64,000 bases of DNA from Casuarina equisetifolia. Its lineage: Eukaryota > Streptophyta > Magnoliopsida > Fagales > Casuarinaceae. This document shows, piece by piece, positions 52,907 to 64,000 of this stretch. The position numbers and the translations under genes were made by a program. The notes under the pieces are model-generated. The model was not told the origin of the DNA. It did not search any database and saw only the letters and a program-made list of their open reading frames with translations. The number at the start of each line of letters is the position of its first letter. Within the stretch, counting starts at the first letter, position 1. Location: NCBI GenBank assembly GCA_028551475.1, contig CM052355.1, forward strand, positions 12,574,129 through 12,638,128. Direction: 5' to 3'.

Positions 52907-53369
52907 TAGGTTCCTAAATTAGGGCCAAGGCTCGTTCTTTGTCAGGCAGTTAGCGGAAGAACGACTGTTTTGGTGTGTATTTAGCACACCGCATACAAGA
53001 GGGAAGCTGTCAACAAAGGCTTTATTCAAAGAAGCCTTTTGTCGAACACTTGGTGTGTAACGCACGAAGGGAGAAGCCAAAAATCGACGTTTGAGGTACG
53101 GATTTTCTTTTCTAGCCTTCGTTTATGTGATTTCCGCCTTCTTTGTGGCCGGAAAATCGATTGGAGTATTGCGGGTTGCATTGAACCTGTAAGCCCGGAA
53201 AGGGAATTTGCGATTCCTCTTTCGTTTGAGCGTTTTGTGGAGCGATTTTGAGTTCTATAGACTCATTGGAAGCCGATCTATTGATTGGTGTTCTTATTTC
53301 ATCGGAAACCGCTTTGGAACGGCGGTAATCGGGGGAGAAACGCGGCTGCAGCAGCCAAAACGGGTTCTG

Positions 53370-53600
53370 TTGACCCGATTTTGACCCAGAGTTGACCCAG
53401 TCAAAGTTTGACCCGTTGACCCGGTCAAAGTTTGACCTGCTGACCGTTGACCGTTGACCGGATCCGAAGACCCGGCCCGGCCCAGCCCAGATCCAGACCC
53501 GATTCGTCAACCCGGTCCAGCTGTCCGTTGACCGTTGACCGGAGGATCGTTGACCGTTGACTGTTGACTGACCGTTGACCGTTGACCGTTGACTTTGACT
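53370..53600 (+). repeat. TTGAC-rich minisatellite in the copia leader
   Basis: About 17 forward TTGAC motifs, mostly TTGACC or TTGACT, and three GTCAA occur in about 230 bp, many as GTTGACC units in tandem. TTGAC[CT] is the core W-box bound by WRKY transcription factors. The tract lies in the untranslated leader between the primer site and gag. Confidence 0.85.
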
Positions 53601-53798
53601 GGACAGAATTTTCAGGTGATTTCTGTGCCGATTTTTGCAGTATTTTTCTGTGAATTTTTGGGAGATATTTGACTGTTTTTTGGGCATAATCAGAGGGGTA
53701 TTTTGGTCAATTTGTTTGGCATTTGTTGAGGGTATTTTGGTAATTTTGCAATTTTGATTCCTATTTGAGGGGGAAGTCAAAGGAGAGTTCATTTTGTT

Positions 53799-56700
53799 AT
53801 GATGGATGATATGAATACTTCTGGTAAAGGTATGACCATGTTAAATTCATCTAATTTCCAAACTTGGAAGCCGCGGATGGAAGATTACTTGATTAGTAGA
53901 GATTTGTATGATGCTGTGGAAGGAGATTCTGCTAGGCCTGAGAAGCTGACTGATAAAGAATGGGAGAAGTTAAATAAGAAAATTGTCTCTCAAATTAGAC
54001 AATTTGTTGAGGATAGTATTTATCACCATATTGCACACGAGACTAAAGCTAGTGAGTTATGGAAGAAGCTTGAGGCTCTCTATGAACGCAAGACTCCTCA
54101 AAATAAGGTTTCCCTACTTAAGAGGTTAATTAACTTGAAATACAAGGTAGGACGGCCGATGACAGAGTTCTTGAGTGAGTTTAAGTCCTTGGTGAATCAG
54201 TTAGCGACGGTAAAAATTGTTCTAGAAGATGAATTGCAAGCAATGTTATTGTTGAGTAACTTACCTGATAGCTGGCAGACATTGGTAGTCACTCTCACCA
54301 ACTCAGCTCCGGGCGGCATTCTGAGTATGAAGTCAGTCCATGAAGGTTTGCTTAATGAAGAAACTAGAATAATTGAGCAAGGAGCACATGGACATACAGA
54401 AGTATTGGTTACAGAAAGGAGGGGGAGAAACAGATATGTAGACAGAAATAGAGACAGAAGCAAGAGTAGAGCACCAAATTCTGATAGATCACGTGGAGTC
54501 TCACGTTCGAGGAAAGATGTCAAGTGTTATCATTGTGGTAAGTCTGGTCATTATAAGAGAGACTGCAGAATACTCAAGGGAGAAGAATCAAGAAATGGAG
54601 AAAAGGAAGTTGAAAAAGATACAGTGGCAACTACATCCGGTATTGGGGATATTATGATCTTTTGTGATTCTCATATCAACATCTCATGTCAGGTTTCGTC
54701 TTGGATTGTTGACACAGGTGCCTCTTTTCATGTTACCCCACATGAAAGGTTCTTCACATCTTATTCAGGTGGTGATTTTGGGTGTGTTAGCTTGGGAAAT
54801 AATGCACAAGCAAAGATAGTTGGCATTGGAGATGTAGTCTTGGAGACTAGTGTTGGATGTAAGCTAGTTCTGAAGAATGTCAGACATGTCCCTGAGATTT
54901 GTTTCAACTTGATCTCTACTGGTGTCCTTGATGATGAGGGATATGATAACTACTTTGGTGGCGGTAAATGGAAACTTAGTAGAGGTTCTCTTATACTTGC
55001 AAAAGGACATAAGGTCAGTACTCTCTATAAGACTGAAGCTAGTATTCAGAAAAGCAAGGTAAATGTGGTGGAAGATAATCACATGGAGTTATGGCACAAG
55101 CGACTTGGACATCTCAGTGAGAAGGGACTTCAGCATTTGATAAAGAACAAAATCATATCAGGAGTCAATGGTGCTGATTTGCAGTTGAAGCCTTGTGATC
55201 ATTGCTTGGCTGGAAAGCAACGTAGAGTCTCATTTCGGAGAGGACCCCCGTCTAGAAGAAAACATGTTCTTGATTTGATTCATTCAGATGTGTGTATGTT
55301 GAAGGTGAAAACTCTTGGTGGCGCTATGTATTTTGTTACCTTCATTGATGATCATTCTAGAAAGGTATGGGCTTATGCACTGAAAACTAAGGATCAGGTT
55401 TTGGAGGTCTTCAAACAGTTTCATGCTATGGTTGAGAGAGCAACTAGAAGGAAACTGAAGTGCGTCCGTGCAGATAATGGAGGTGAATACAGAGGGTCGT
55501 TTGAAGAATATTGTAAAACTCAGGGTATTAGGCTTGAGAAGACAGTTCCTAAAACTCCAGAGCATAATGGGGTTGCAGAACGGATGAACAGAACTATAGT
55601 TGAGAGGATCAGGTGTATGCTTTCACATTCTGGATTATCTCAGTCATTTTGGGGTGAAGCTATGTGTACTGCAGTAGATCTTATTAACTTGTCTCCTTCA
55701 ATTCCATTAGAAGGTGATCTACCTGAGAGAGTATGGACTGGTAAGGAGGTTTCTTTCAAGCACTTGAGAGTATTTGGCTGCAGGGTGTCTGTTCACATTC
55801 CTAAGGACGAAAGGAACAAGCTTGATGATAAAGCTCGAGATTGCATCTTCTTGGGCTATGGACATGATGCTTTTGGATACAGATTGTGGGATCCAACTGC
55901 AAAGAAACTGATTAGAAGCAGAGATGTTATTTTCTTTGAAGATCAGACTATTGAAGATCTTAAAAAAACTGAAAAGCCAAGAGTTGTTAATGAAAGTCTT
56001 AAGGATATAATCCCACCTTCTTCTTCCCCAGTAAGTGCACATGAAGGGGGAACTACACGGGAAGAGCCACTTGAGGATGTAGCAAGTGAAGAAGTTCCTG
56101 AAACTCCAGTTGTTGAAGAATCTGAAGGACATGTTGATAATTATTCAGTTGAGCCATCAACCCAGCCCCCAGTGAGAAGATCTAGTAGAGAGCGTCAAAC
56201 TTCGATGAAATATCCACCATATGAGTACTTGATGCTAACTGATGGGGGAGAACCGCAATGCTATGAGGAAGCTAATGAATGTGAGCACAAGAAAGAGTGG
56301 AAGAAAGCTATGCGAGAGGAGATGAATTCCTTGCGGGAAAACCACACTTATGATCTTGTGTCGTTGCCTAAGGGTAGGAGAGCACTTAAAAATAAGTGGG
56401 TGTACAAGTTGAAGTCAGAAGAGAATAATCCACTACCAAGGTACAAGGCGCGGTTAGTTGTGAAGGGTTATGGTCAGAAGAAAGGTATTGACTTTGAGGA
56501 GATTTTCTCTCCTGTGGTGAGGATGTCTTCAATCAGAGTTATTCTTGGTTTGGCTGCTAGACTAAACTTAGAGGTAGAACAACTTGATGTGAAGACTGCA
56601 TTCCTTCATGGAGACTTGGAGGAAGAGATTTATATGGAGCAACCTGAGGGCTTCATAGAGAAGGGTAAGGAGAATCTTGTATGTCGACTGAAGAAAAGCT

Positions 56701-57809
56701 TGTATGGTCTAAAATAAGCACCTCGTCAGTGGTACAAGAAGTTTGAGTCATCCATGTTACAACACGGTTATAACAAAACCAGCTCAGATCATTGTGTGTT
56801 TGTGAAGCACTTTCCAGGTGGTGATTTTGTCATCCTACTCCTATATGTTGATGATATGTTGATTGTTGGCCAGGACATTAAGAAGATTGCTGAGCTGAAG
56901 AAGGATTTAGGCAAATCTTTTGCGATGAAAGATTTGGGATTGGTAAAGCGAATCCTTGGTATGGAAGTTAAACGCGACAGAGAACATGGAAAGTTATGGC
57001 TATCTCAGGAGAAGTATATAGAGAAGATACTTCAGAGATTTGACATGGACAAGGCAAAAGTAGTAAGTACTCCATTTGCAAGTTATTTCAAGCTGAGTAA
57101 GGAGCAGAAGCCTGAAAGTAAGAGTGATGTTGAATATATGAAGAAAACACCTTACGCATCTGCGGTTGGTAGCTTGATGTATGCAGCAGTAAGCACTAGA
57201 CCAGATATTGCTCATGCAGTTGGAGTAGTTAGTCGTTTTCTTTCAGATCCTGGTAAAATGCATTGGGAAGTTGTGAAGTGGATACTCAGGTACCTTAAAG
57301 GAACTCCTAAGTTGTGTTTGTGTTTTGGTAATGATGAGCCTGTATTGGTTGGATACACAGATGCAGATATGGCTGGTGACCATGGTGGGAGGAGATCTAC
57401 AACAGGGTACATGCTCACCTTCACAGGGGGAGCAGTTTCATGGCAGTCTAGGCTACAGGATTGTGTTGCTTTGTCTACAACAGAAGCAGAGTATATAGCA
57501 ATCACTGAGGGTGGAAAAGAAGTTCTATGGATGAAGACGTTTCTTCAAGAACTTGGTATAAAACAAGGGATGGTTATCCTTTATAGCGACAACCAAAGCT
57601 CCATCCGCCTCAGTAAAAACACGTCATCTCATTCAAGGTCTAAGCACATTGATGTCAGATATCATTGGATTAGAGATGTATTAGAATCCAAGCAGTTAGA
57701 TCTTGTGAAGATTCACACTGATGATAATGGAGCAGACATGTTGACGAAGCCGCTGACAAGAGACAAGCTAGAGACTTGTCAGCGGGTTGCTGGAATGGAC
57801 TCCAAGTAG
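53799..57809 (+). pseudogene. copia gag-pol polyprotein region (fossil)
   Basis: Parts in order: gag from 53799 with a CCHC zinc knuckle (CYHCGKSGHYKRDC, near 54530); aspartic protease with VDTGA near 54710; integrase zinc finger and catalytic core about 55080-55640, including HSDVC and ADNGGEY; reverse transcriptase about 56380-57080, with YVDDM; RNase H about 57340-57750, with TDADMAGD and ALSTTEAEYIA. Integrase before reverse transcriptase makes it Ty1/copia; sequence style suggests the Tork lineage. Gag and pol share one frame, as is usual in this group. The region is almost open, with about one break. Confidence 0.92.
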
Positions 57810-57886
57810 AGTCAAGTCTAGGGAGCAATGTTCTTTCTCTTATGGTGCAGGGATGTTGCACTAATGTTACTCCAAAAGGGGGAAAT

Positions 57887-58273
57887 TGTTAGGTTTGGAG
57901 TAAATTAGTAAGGGTAATTATGTAACTACCATATTTGTATTGTGGGTAGTTTATATGGGTTTCCCAGTCTTATTCTATTTAGGTCTCCTAGTCCTATTCT
58001 ATTTGGGTTTTCCTTGGTACTTGTATAAAAGGAAACCTTATGGGGAAACCTAGGTATAAGGTTGAGAGAGATTGAGAGAAAACAGAGGTTTTCTGTAAGC
58101 ACTGTAAGCCCTCCTCATCATAGTGAAGAATTGCTCCTTAGGCCGGGGACGTAGGGATTATCCCGAACCTCGTAATTTCTGTGTGTTCTTTACTTGACTA
58201 TTATTCTCTTTGTGTGTGCGGTGAGATCCTGAGAGATTCCGTGAGTTTAGATTCACGGGTTTGTTTTCTAACA
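57887..58273 (+). repeat. 3' LTR of the copia element
   Basis: 387 bp, same ends as the 5' LTR, directly preceded by the polypurine tract and followed by the target copy GATTG. Confidence 0.95.
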
Positions 58274-60399
58274 GATTGCGTGGCATTTGCACAATGAAGA
58301 CTCTTGTTTGCATTGTCATTAACTTGTAAAGTTCTTGACCAAGTTGATCATTTGTGGCCGATGGAGAAATGACACTCCGATAAGGAACACGAGCATCAAC
58401 CTCATGTAAGGCATCGAACAAGAAAGGAATCATACCTCGTCCGTAACAATTGTCTATATAGATTGGCACGACTTCTCTCCATCCAAAGGCTTGAATAATC
58501 GCACTTACAGCTTTCACCTCGGATGAGTCATTCTGTGCAACTTGATAAAAGTACGGACTTTCAAGTGAAGTAAGGGAAGGGCATGTTGCTGAAAATGATA
58601 TAATGGGCACCTGCGCTTTCTTCCCTAAGTTGATGACAAAGCTTGCTTGCATCGAGCTTTGTGGCCCAATTATGGCTTCCGTTCCTGCATTTTTTATCAG
58701 ATCGAGAGCTGTGTTTCGAAAAGAAAGAGAAATCTGATTAAATGACTAATCAAATTCAAAATGGTCATCATGCCTTTACAAGTCATGATAACAATCCCTT
58801 AATATGATTGAAGTCAAGCTATTATTTTCTCTACAACATAATAATCCATTAATTTCGATTCCATAACATAAAAATGAATACATTTTTACATCCATTCCCC
58901 ATAAGCTCAACACAAATTGTCTTAGTTAGGCTATTTTTCTGAAAGAAATTAAAAGAAATATTTTTTTTTCAATTGTTTCGAAAACGTTGAGATAAAAGTG
59001 ATTGCATCTACCAAAAATATTCAATTAAAAATAAACTACCTATTGAACCTAAATCCCAAAAAATCTTAGAATTAATTTATAATAAAATTTGTTGTCTAAG
59101 AAGACAACCAACAAGACCAAATCTTGTTTATGAAAGATGATATATGCACTTTTAACACCTCCGTAATCATAACCCTCTTTTTTCTGAAACTTTCGTGACG
59201 TACACCAATAGTTGACCTTGAAAATTCCTTGAAATTTTCTGAGTATGGTTTTCTTCCGTAGCTTTATGTAACAAAACTACTAGGTGAAATAAACACTACC
59301 TATATCTAATTTGAGTTCATTTGTGGTATCCCTAAATTGATGTCTTAAATCATATGATTGAGGTTCATATCTGAAGAAGGGTACTAGTTTTGTCAAATTT
59401 TTTGATATTGTCATTAATGTTGATTTTTTTCTGTTAAACTAGTTCAAAGTGACCCCAAAAAGAAAAGAAAAAAAAAAGAACGGGGATCTTTTCGAAATGA
59501 AAATGTTAATTTGGTCAGATTGAGCCCATTTAATCGGAATTAGGGATTCTACTTATGCAATTAATGTTTCAACTTTCTCATATCATGAGCGAAACTAAAT
59601 AATGCACGACCTGTTCTATGGCTTTTAAATTTTTTTCTATTTGGGAGTTCATTTAAGAGTTGAGCAGTTAAATGATACTTTCGTAATCTTAATTTGTGTC
59701 CACAAGATTTGGCTAGTATCATACTGTTGGAGTGATATTTATGGTAACATTGAAGGTTCTAGTTGTTTTTTGAAAAATAAAGAGCTTAGCTCAAGGCATG
59801 TAAGTGAAGCATTTCATTTATTATGAAACTAATATTTAAAAGGGTGAAAGGAATGGTCAAACTAATTTAGTGACTTTCATAAGAATCTAGTTGAGTTCAT
59901 CTAAATCACTAAATTAAAGAATTTAAGATGATTACCACTTGGATAATTTAAATATTAAAAAATAATCAAAAATCATGTTATTGCAAAATAAGTTCTATTA
60001 ACTATTATCTGGGCATCTTCTACACGAATTAAATTCTTTCCACTCAATATTTTTAATATTTACTTTACCCAATTTTTGAAAGTTGCTTGCATATTACTAT
60101 TGCATTATAAGAGAAAATAATATTAATGGTTGAATGAAGGAAAGATTCATACATTTGAATGTGTTGATTGGGGGGTGGAGGAGAAGAATAGTTGAATCCT
60201 TGTGCATAATTTGGTCTTATCTTACTGTGCTACATATCATCACGCAACAAAATTTAAATTTTATATGATTTAAGAAGAATTTGATTGACATACAAAAGTG
60301 CGTTTCGAAATAGAATTAGAATTTTTTTTGTATAGTAGGCAAATGCAATTCTATTCAGACTCCTGTTTTATGGTGTTGGGAACTTCGACTACCATACTT

Positions 60400-60460
60400 T
60401 GGTTAGGGGTTCGACAACCCTCACCTACTCCCTATGTGTACGTTATTTTCAAAAAAAAAA
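60400..60460 (+). mobile_element. 5'-truncated SINE tail in intron 1 of copy C
   Basis: A 61-bp insert begins TGGTTAGGGGTTCGACAACC, whose GGTTCGACAACC fits an RNA polymerase III B box, and ends in ten A residues. Target duplication TACCATACTT flanks it at 60390-60399 and 60461-60470. A shortened version lies at the same place in copy B; copy A has the empty site. Confidence 0.7.
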
Positions 60461-61044
60461 TACCATACTTCAACTAGTTTCTATGGTGGAATAAAATGCT
60501 TTAAGCTTCTTTCCTTCAAAGAATACTATGGAATCACAAAACAATTAAATCTTTGTATGATACCATTCTGTTTTCAGGCGGTAAACGTTTAACAACGCAA
60601 ACAACACTTGCACTTGCTTCATCTATTAATTCATTGTTACAAAATGAAAGCAAGAAGATATTAGAGAAAGCAAACAAAAAAATGAAGCTATCTACTATAG
60701 AAAAAAGGCGAATAAAAGAGAAAGAAGAACCTGCTGCAGCTGCTCCAACGATATCCCTTTTGGAATCCCTGGTGTAAAGAATCAACCTTGTTTTATAGTA
60801 ATCATGAGAGGCATAGAAATCTGAAAGAGCCATGCTGATGCAACTCAATCCCATCTTCCCATTCAGCGTATCTAAGTTCAGAATGACACCCACATTAACT
60901 GGGATTGTTGTGTTTTTTGCCTCTACCAAAAGGATCCATTCCGAAAGAGTAATAAAGAGGAAAAGAGAAAGACTAAATCTGGCAGTAATCTTCATGATTA
61001 TGGATGTCTTGAAAGCTTTAATGGTCTCAAGTCACAACAGCTCT

Positions 61045-61052
61045 TATTTATA
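61045..61052 (-). promoter_or_regulatory. TATA box of GLR copy C
   Basis: TATAAATA on the minus strand, 50 bp upstream of the start codon at 60995, as in copies A and B. Confidence 0.55.
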
Positions 61053-61125
61053 GGATGAGTGTGATAGTCTTAAGAGAGAAAGGACTTGGAAAGTAAGAAT
61101 GTTTACGCTAAAGGTGAAAAAATAA

Positions 61126-61148
61126 AAAATAAATAAATAAATAAATAA
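61126..61148. repeat. AAAT microsatellite upstream of copy C
   Basis: Five or six AAAT units lie at the junction between the receptor promoter and array 3. Copies A and B lack the expansion. Confidence 0.85.
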
Positions 61149-61149
61149 T

Positions 61150-64000
61150 TGCTAAAATATTTTCAATTGTAGGTAAAGAAATAAAAGACTAGCAAAATAT
61201 TGTACACTAGAAGGAGAATGCTATAATGACAAGGTTTAACGGACATGCATTGACCAGAAAGAAGAAAGTAAATTGACAGCAACATATATGTAAAATATGA
61301 TTTAAAAAACAAAGTTTTGGTTCACAAATTCCTTTCAAGATGGAAGAAACAAGCATTAATTTTACATACGAAGTAAGTCAATTCATAAAAATAACCATAC
61401 ATAAAAATGAAGACCTGGTATCCATAATGAAAGATTAGCTGAATTGGATGATAAGATGATGAACAACAAAACATCAGAGGACAATCTAAACAACACCCAA
61501 GTAAATATGTTGCATGCTTTACTTGCTTAGCTACCAAAATTCAGGGGCACTGAACAAATAGTCAAACCATCAAATCCAATGGCCAACATGAGACAACTTG
61601 GTCATAAAGCCTATAACCCTTTTGTCACGGCACCCTTCACAAAATACAAATATGGAATCACCTCTACCTCTCTAGATAACTTGGAGAGGAAGTTGATTTC
61701 CTTTATTTTTCATCAATGATTATATAGTCCATCAATCCTTCTCTGAGCCTTATCCAATTTCTATGAAATTTAGAGGAACGATCTCCAATGCTATCACTAT
61801 CAAAGAAATAACCTCTCTACTGACTTTTCAAAACTTTGAAAACCATGGTTAGGCTATAAGATAAAAGAAAGTAGCTGCTAAAATATTTTTAATTGTGGTC
61901 AGAGAAATAAAAAACTACCAAGATATTATACACTAGAAGGAGAATGCTACAATGACTTGGTTTATAAGGACATTCACCAGCCAAAAAAGATGAAAGTAAC
62001 ACAACAACAACATATAGGTGAAATATAATTCCTAAAGTGAGGTTTGGTTCAAAAATTCATCTCAAGATAGAAGAAACAAGTACTTTAGGAAATATGACAA
62101 TTCATAGAAGATAGCCATGCATCCAAATGAAGACCTAGTATCCATAATGAAAGATCAATTAAATCAAATGATAAGATGATGAACAATGGCAACATTAGAG
62201 GACCATATAAAAAACATCCAAGAAAATATGTTGCATGCTCTACTTGCTTGCCTACCAAAACACAACGGCATTAAACAGATCGTCAAACCAAAAAATCTAA
62301 TGGCTGGCACAAGCCAACTTAGTCATAAAGCCTATAACCTTTCTATCACACCACCATTCACAAAATACAAGTATGGAAGCATTTTTACCTTTTCAAATGA
62401 CTTGAAAAGGAAGCTTATCTCCTTTATTTTTCATCAGCAATTATACAGTCAATCAATCCTTCTTTGAGCCTTCAATCTAGTTTCCATGAAATTTAGAGGA
62501 AAGACCTAATGCTCTCACTATCAAAGAAATAGCATCTTTATTGACTCTTCAAAACTTACATGAAGACCATGGTTAGGCTGCAAGATGAAAGAAACTAGGT
62601 ACTAAAATATTTTGAATTATAGTTAGAGAAAGAAAAGATTAGCAAAATATCATACATTAAAAGGCAAATGCTACAACAACAAATCGTCAAACTAACAAAT
62701 CTAATGGCTAGCACAAGCCAACTTAGTCATAAAGCCTATAACCCTTCTATCACACCACCATTCACAAAATACAAGTATGGAAGCATTTTTACCTTTTCAG
62801 ATGACTTGAAAAGGAATCTTATCTTCTTTATTTTTCATCAGCAATTATACAGTCAATCAATCCTTCTTTGAGCCTTCAATCTAGTTTCCATGAAATTTAG
62901 AGGAAAGACCTCCAATGCTCTCACTATCAAAGAAATAGCATCTTTATTGACTCTTCAAAACTTGCATGAAGATCATGGTTAGGCTACAAGATGAAAGAAA
63001 CTAGATACTAAAATATTTTGAATTATAGTTAGACAAATAAAAGATTAGCAAAATATCATACATTAGAAGGCAAATGCTACAACAACATGTCCTATAGGGA
63101 CATTCATTGGCCAAAAAAGATGAAAGTAAAATAACAACAACATATATGTAAAACATGATTTTGAAAATTGGGGTTTGGTTCACAAATTCCTTTCAAGATG
63201 GAAGAGACAAGCATTAATGTTACCTAGGGAGACAAGACAATTCATAAAAAATAACCATGCATTAAAATGAAGACCTAATATCCATAATAAAAAATTAGGT
63301 TAATTGAACTATAAGTTAATGAACAATGCAATGTTGGAGGACCATCTAAACAATGCCCAAGAAGAGGTGTTGCATGCTCTACTCGCTCCCTTACCCAAGG
63401 GCAAAGACACTAAACATATTGTCAAACCATCCAATTCAATGGCCAACACTAGCTAGCTAAGTTATCAAGACTATAAACCCTCTATCACATCACCATTCAC
63501 AAAATACAAATGTCGAAGCATCTCTACCTCTCAATCAATCCCTCTTTCAGCCTTTAATTTAATTTTCATGAAATTTAGAGGAAGGATTTCCAATGCTATC
63601 ACTATCAAAGAAATAACCTTTCTACTGAATCTTCAAAACTTAGTGAAAACCATGGTTAGGCTACAAGATAAAAGAAGCTAATTTCTAAAATATTTTCAAT
63701 TATGGTTAGAGAAATAAAAGACTACTAGGATATTGTACACTAGAAGGAGAATGCTACAATGACATGGTTTGTAAGGACATTCATTGGCCAAAAAAGATGA
63801 AAGCAAAATGAGAGCAACATATATGTAAAATATAATTTCTAAAGATGAGATTTAGTTCACAAATTCATTTCAAGATAGAAGAAGCAAGTTTTAATGTTAC
63901 CCTAGGAAATACGATAATTCATAGAAGATGGCCATTCATTCAAATGAAGACCTAGTATCCATAATTAAAGATCAGTGGAATCAAATGATAAGATGATGAA
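61150..64000. repeat. tandem array 3 of ~720-bp units, runs off the window
   Basis: Same repeat family as arrays 1 and 2. The marker phrase occurs near 61407, 62127, 63268 and 63938. Between the second and third lies an extra truncated unit: about 62280-62665 recurs almost exactly as 62684-63070, a local duplication of roughly 400 bp. No gene is supported. The array continues past position 64000. Confidence 0.8.

Larger units (their letters stand above)
52504..58273 (+). mobile_element. Ty1/copia LTR retrotransposon, Tork-like, nearly whole (fossil)
   Basis: A 5770-bp element inserted in exon 2 of GLR copy C, antisense to the gene. Both LTRs are 387 bp, start TGTTAG and end CTAACA. Target duplication GATTG lies at 52499-52503 and 58274-58278. 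Primer-site-like TGGTATCGGCGCC follows the 5' LTR, and a polypurine tract (AAAAGGGGGAAA) precedes the 3' LTR. One polyprotein region encodes gag, protease, integrase, reverse transcriptase and RNase H in the order that defines Ty1/copia. The LTRs differ at six positions by my count (about 98.4% identical), all transitions, which suggests insertion roughly 0.5-1.5 million years ago at usual plant rates. It looks whole in structure, with about one break in the polyprotein frame. Confidence 0.95.
46997..60995 (-). pseudogene. GLR: GLR copy C, complete exon set interrupted by a copia insertion
   Basis: A clade II-like glutamate receptor-like gene on the minus strand. Exons: 1 at 60731-60995, 2 at 51612-58708 (split by the mobile element at 52504-58273), 3 at 50753-51062, 4 at 47710-48110, 5 at 46997-47623. 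Leaving out the element and one 5-bp target copy, exon 2 is 1322 bp, exactly as in copy B, and the five exons total 2925 bp (974 residues). Phases fit, and I see no other frame damage, so the gene was probably whole until the insertion. Domains follow the family plan: signal peptide, amino-terminal domain, S1, M1, pore loop, M3 (SYTASLTSLLTVQKLQP), S2, M4 and a long C-terminal tail of about 120 residues. Exon 5 retains the base lost in B. A 402-bp tandem duplication adds a partial extra copy of the S1-encoding exon end inside intron 2. The element lies in opposite orientation, so full-length receptor mRNA is unlikely. Confidence 0.88.

Noticed and set aside
53112-53792. 226-codon minus-strand frame in the copia leader
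   Set aside because: It is the antisense of the GTTGACC minisatellite and flanking leader; repeat composition keeps it open. No domain.

Overview
The window is nuclear DNA of a flowering plant, most likely a eudicot. It is AT-rich, its genes carry GT-AG introns, and the recognisable host genes are plant glutamate receptor-like channels (GLR, ionotropic glutamate receptor family, closest in my reading to clade II). No species can be named from the sequence. The locus is a GLR cluster with one intact gene and five damaged copies, embedded in duplicated intergenic DNA.

There are two GLR types. The minus-strand type has three copies: A (400-6263), B (18307-26060) and C (46997-60995). The plus-strand type has E (33053-37282, complete) and two copies reduced to the last three exons, D (13286-15130) and F (42039-43863). 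E has five exons with consistent splice phases and encodes about 890 residues: signal peptide, amino-terminal ligand-binding domain, S1, M1, pore loop, M3, S2 and M4. B is open through exon 4 but has a one-base deletion at the start of exon 5 that removes M4. C keeps all five exons but a Ty1/copia element sits in exon 2. A has lost S1 and the pore exon and carries stops.

The layout is a repeated module: [GLR minus copy] - [array of ~720-bp tandem repeats] - [1.85-kb conserved block] - [plus-strand GLR] - [next GLR minus copy]. Unit 1 is 1-10.1 kb (A, array 1). Unit 2 is 10.1-30.3 kb (block, D, B, array 2). Unit 3 is 30.3-64 kb (block, E, F, C, array 3, running off the end). Segments 12.75-30.3 kb and 41.44-64 kb are collinear apart from later insertions. 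Copy A is clearly more diverged, and a short SINE remnant is shared by B and C but absent from A, so the A lineage split first.

Mobile DNA: a 5.77-kb Ty1/copia fossil of recent age (52504-58273) with 5-bp target duplications; a 5'-truncated LINE with target duplications in intron 1 of A; a SINE tail in intron 1 of B and C; a TRIM-like element in array 1; and a long-LTR relic with a primer-site-like motif between E and F. An F-box gene fragment lies antisense in intron 2 of E. I found no tRNA or rRNA genes, CRISPR arrays or bacterial-type features. Nothing here amounts to a new biological system. The notable content is the modular birth-and-death history of the receptor cluster and the unidentified ~720-bp arrays placed directly upstream of each minus-strand receptor copy.
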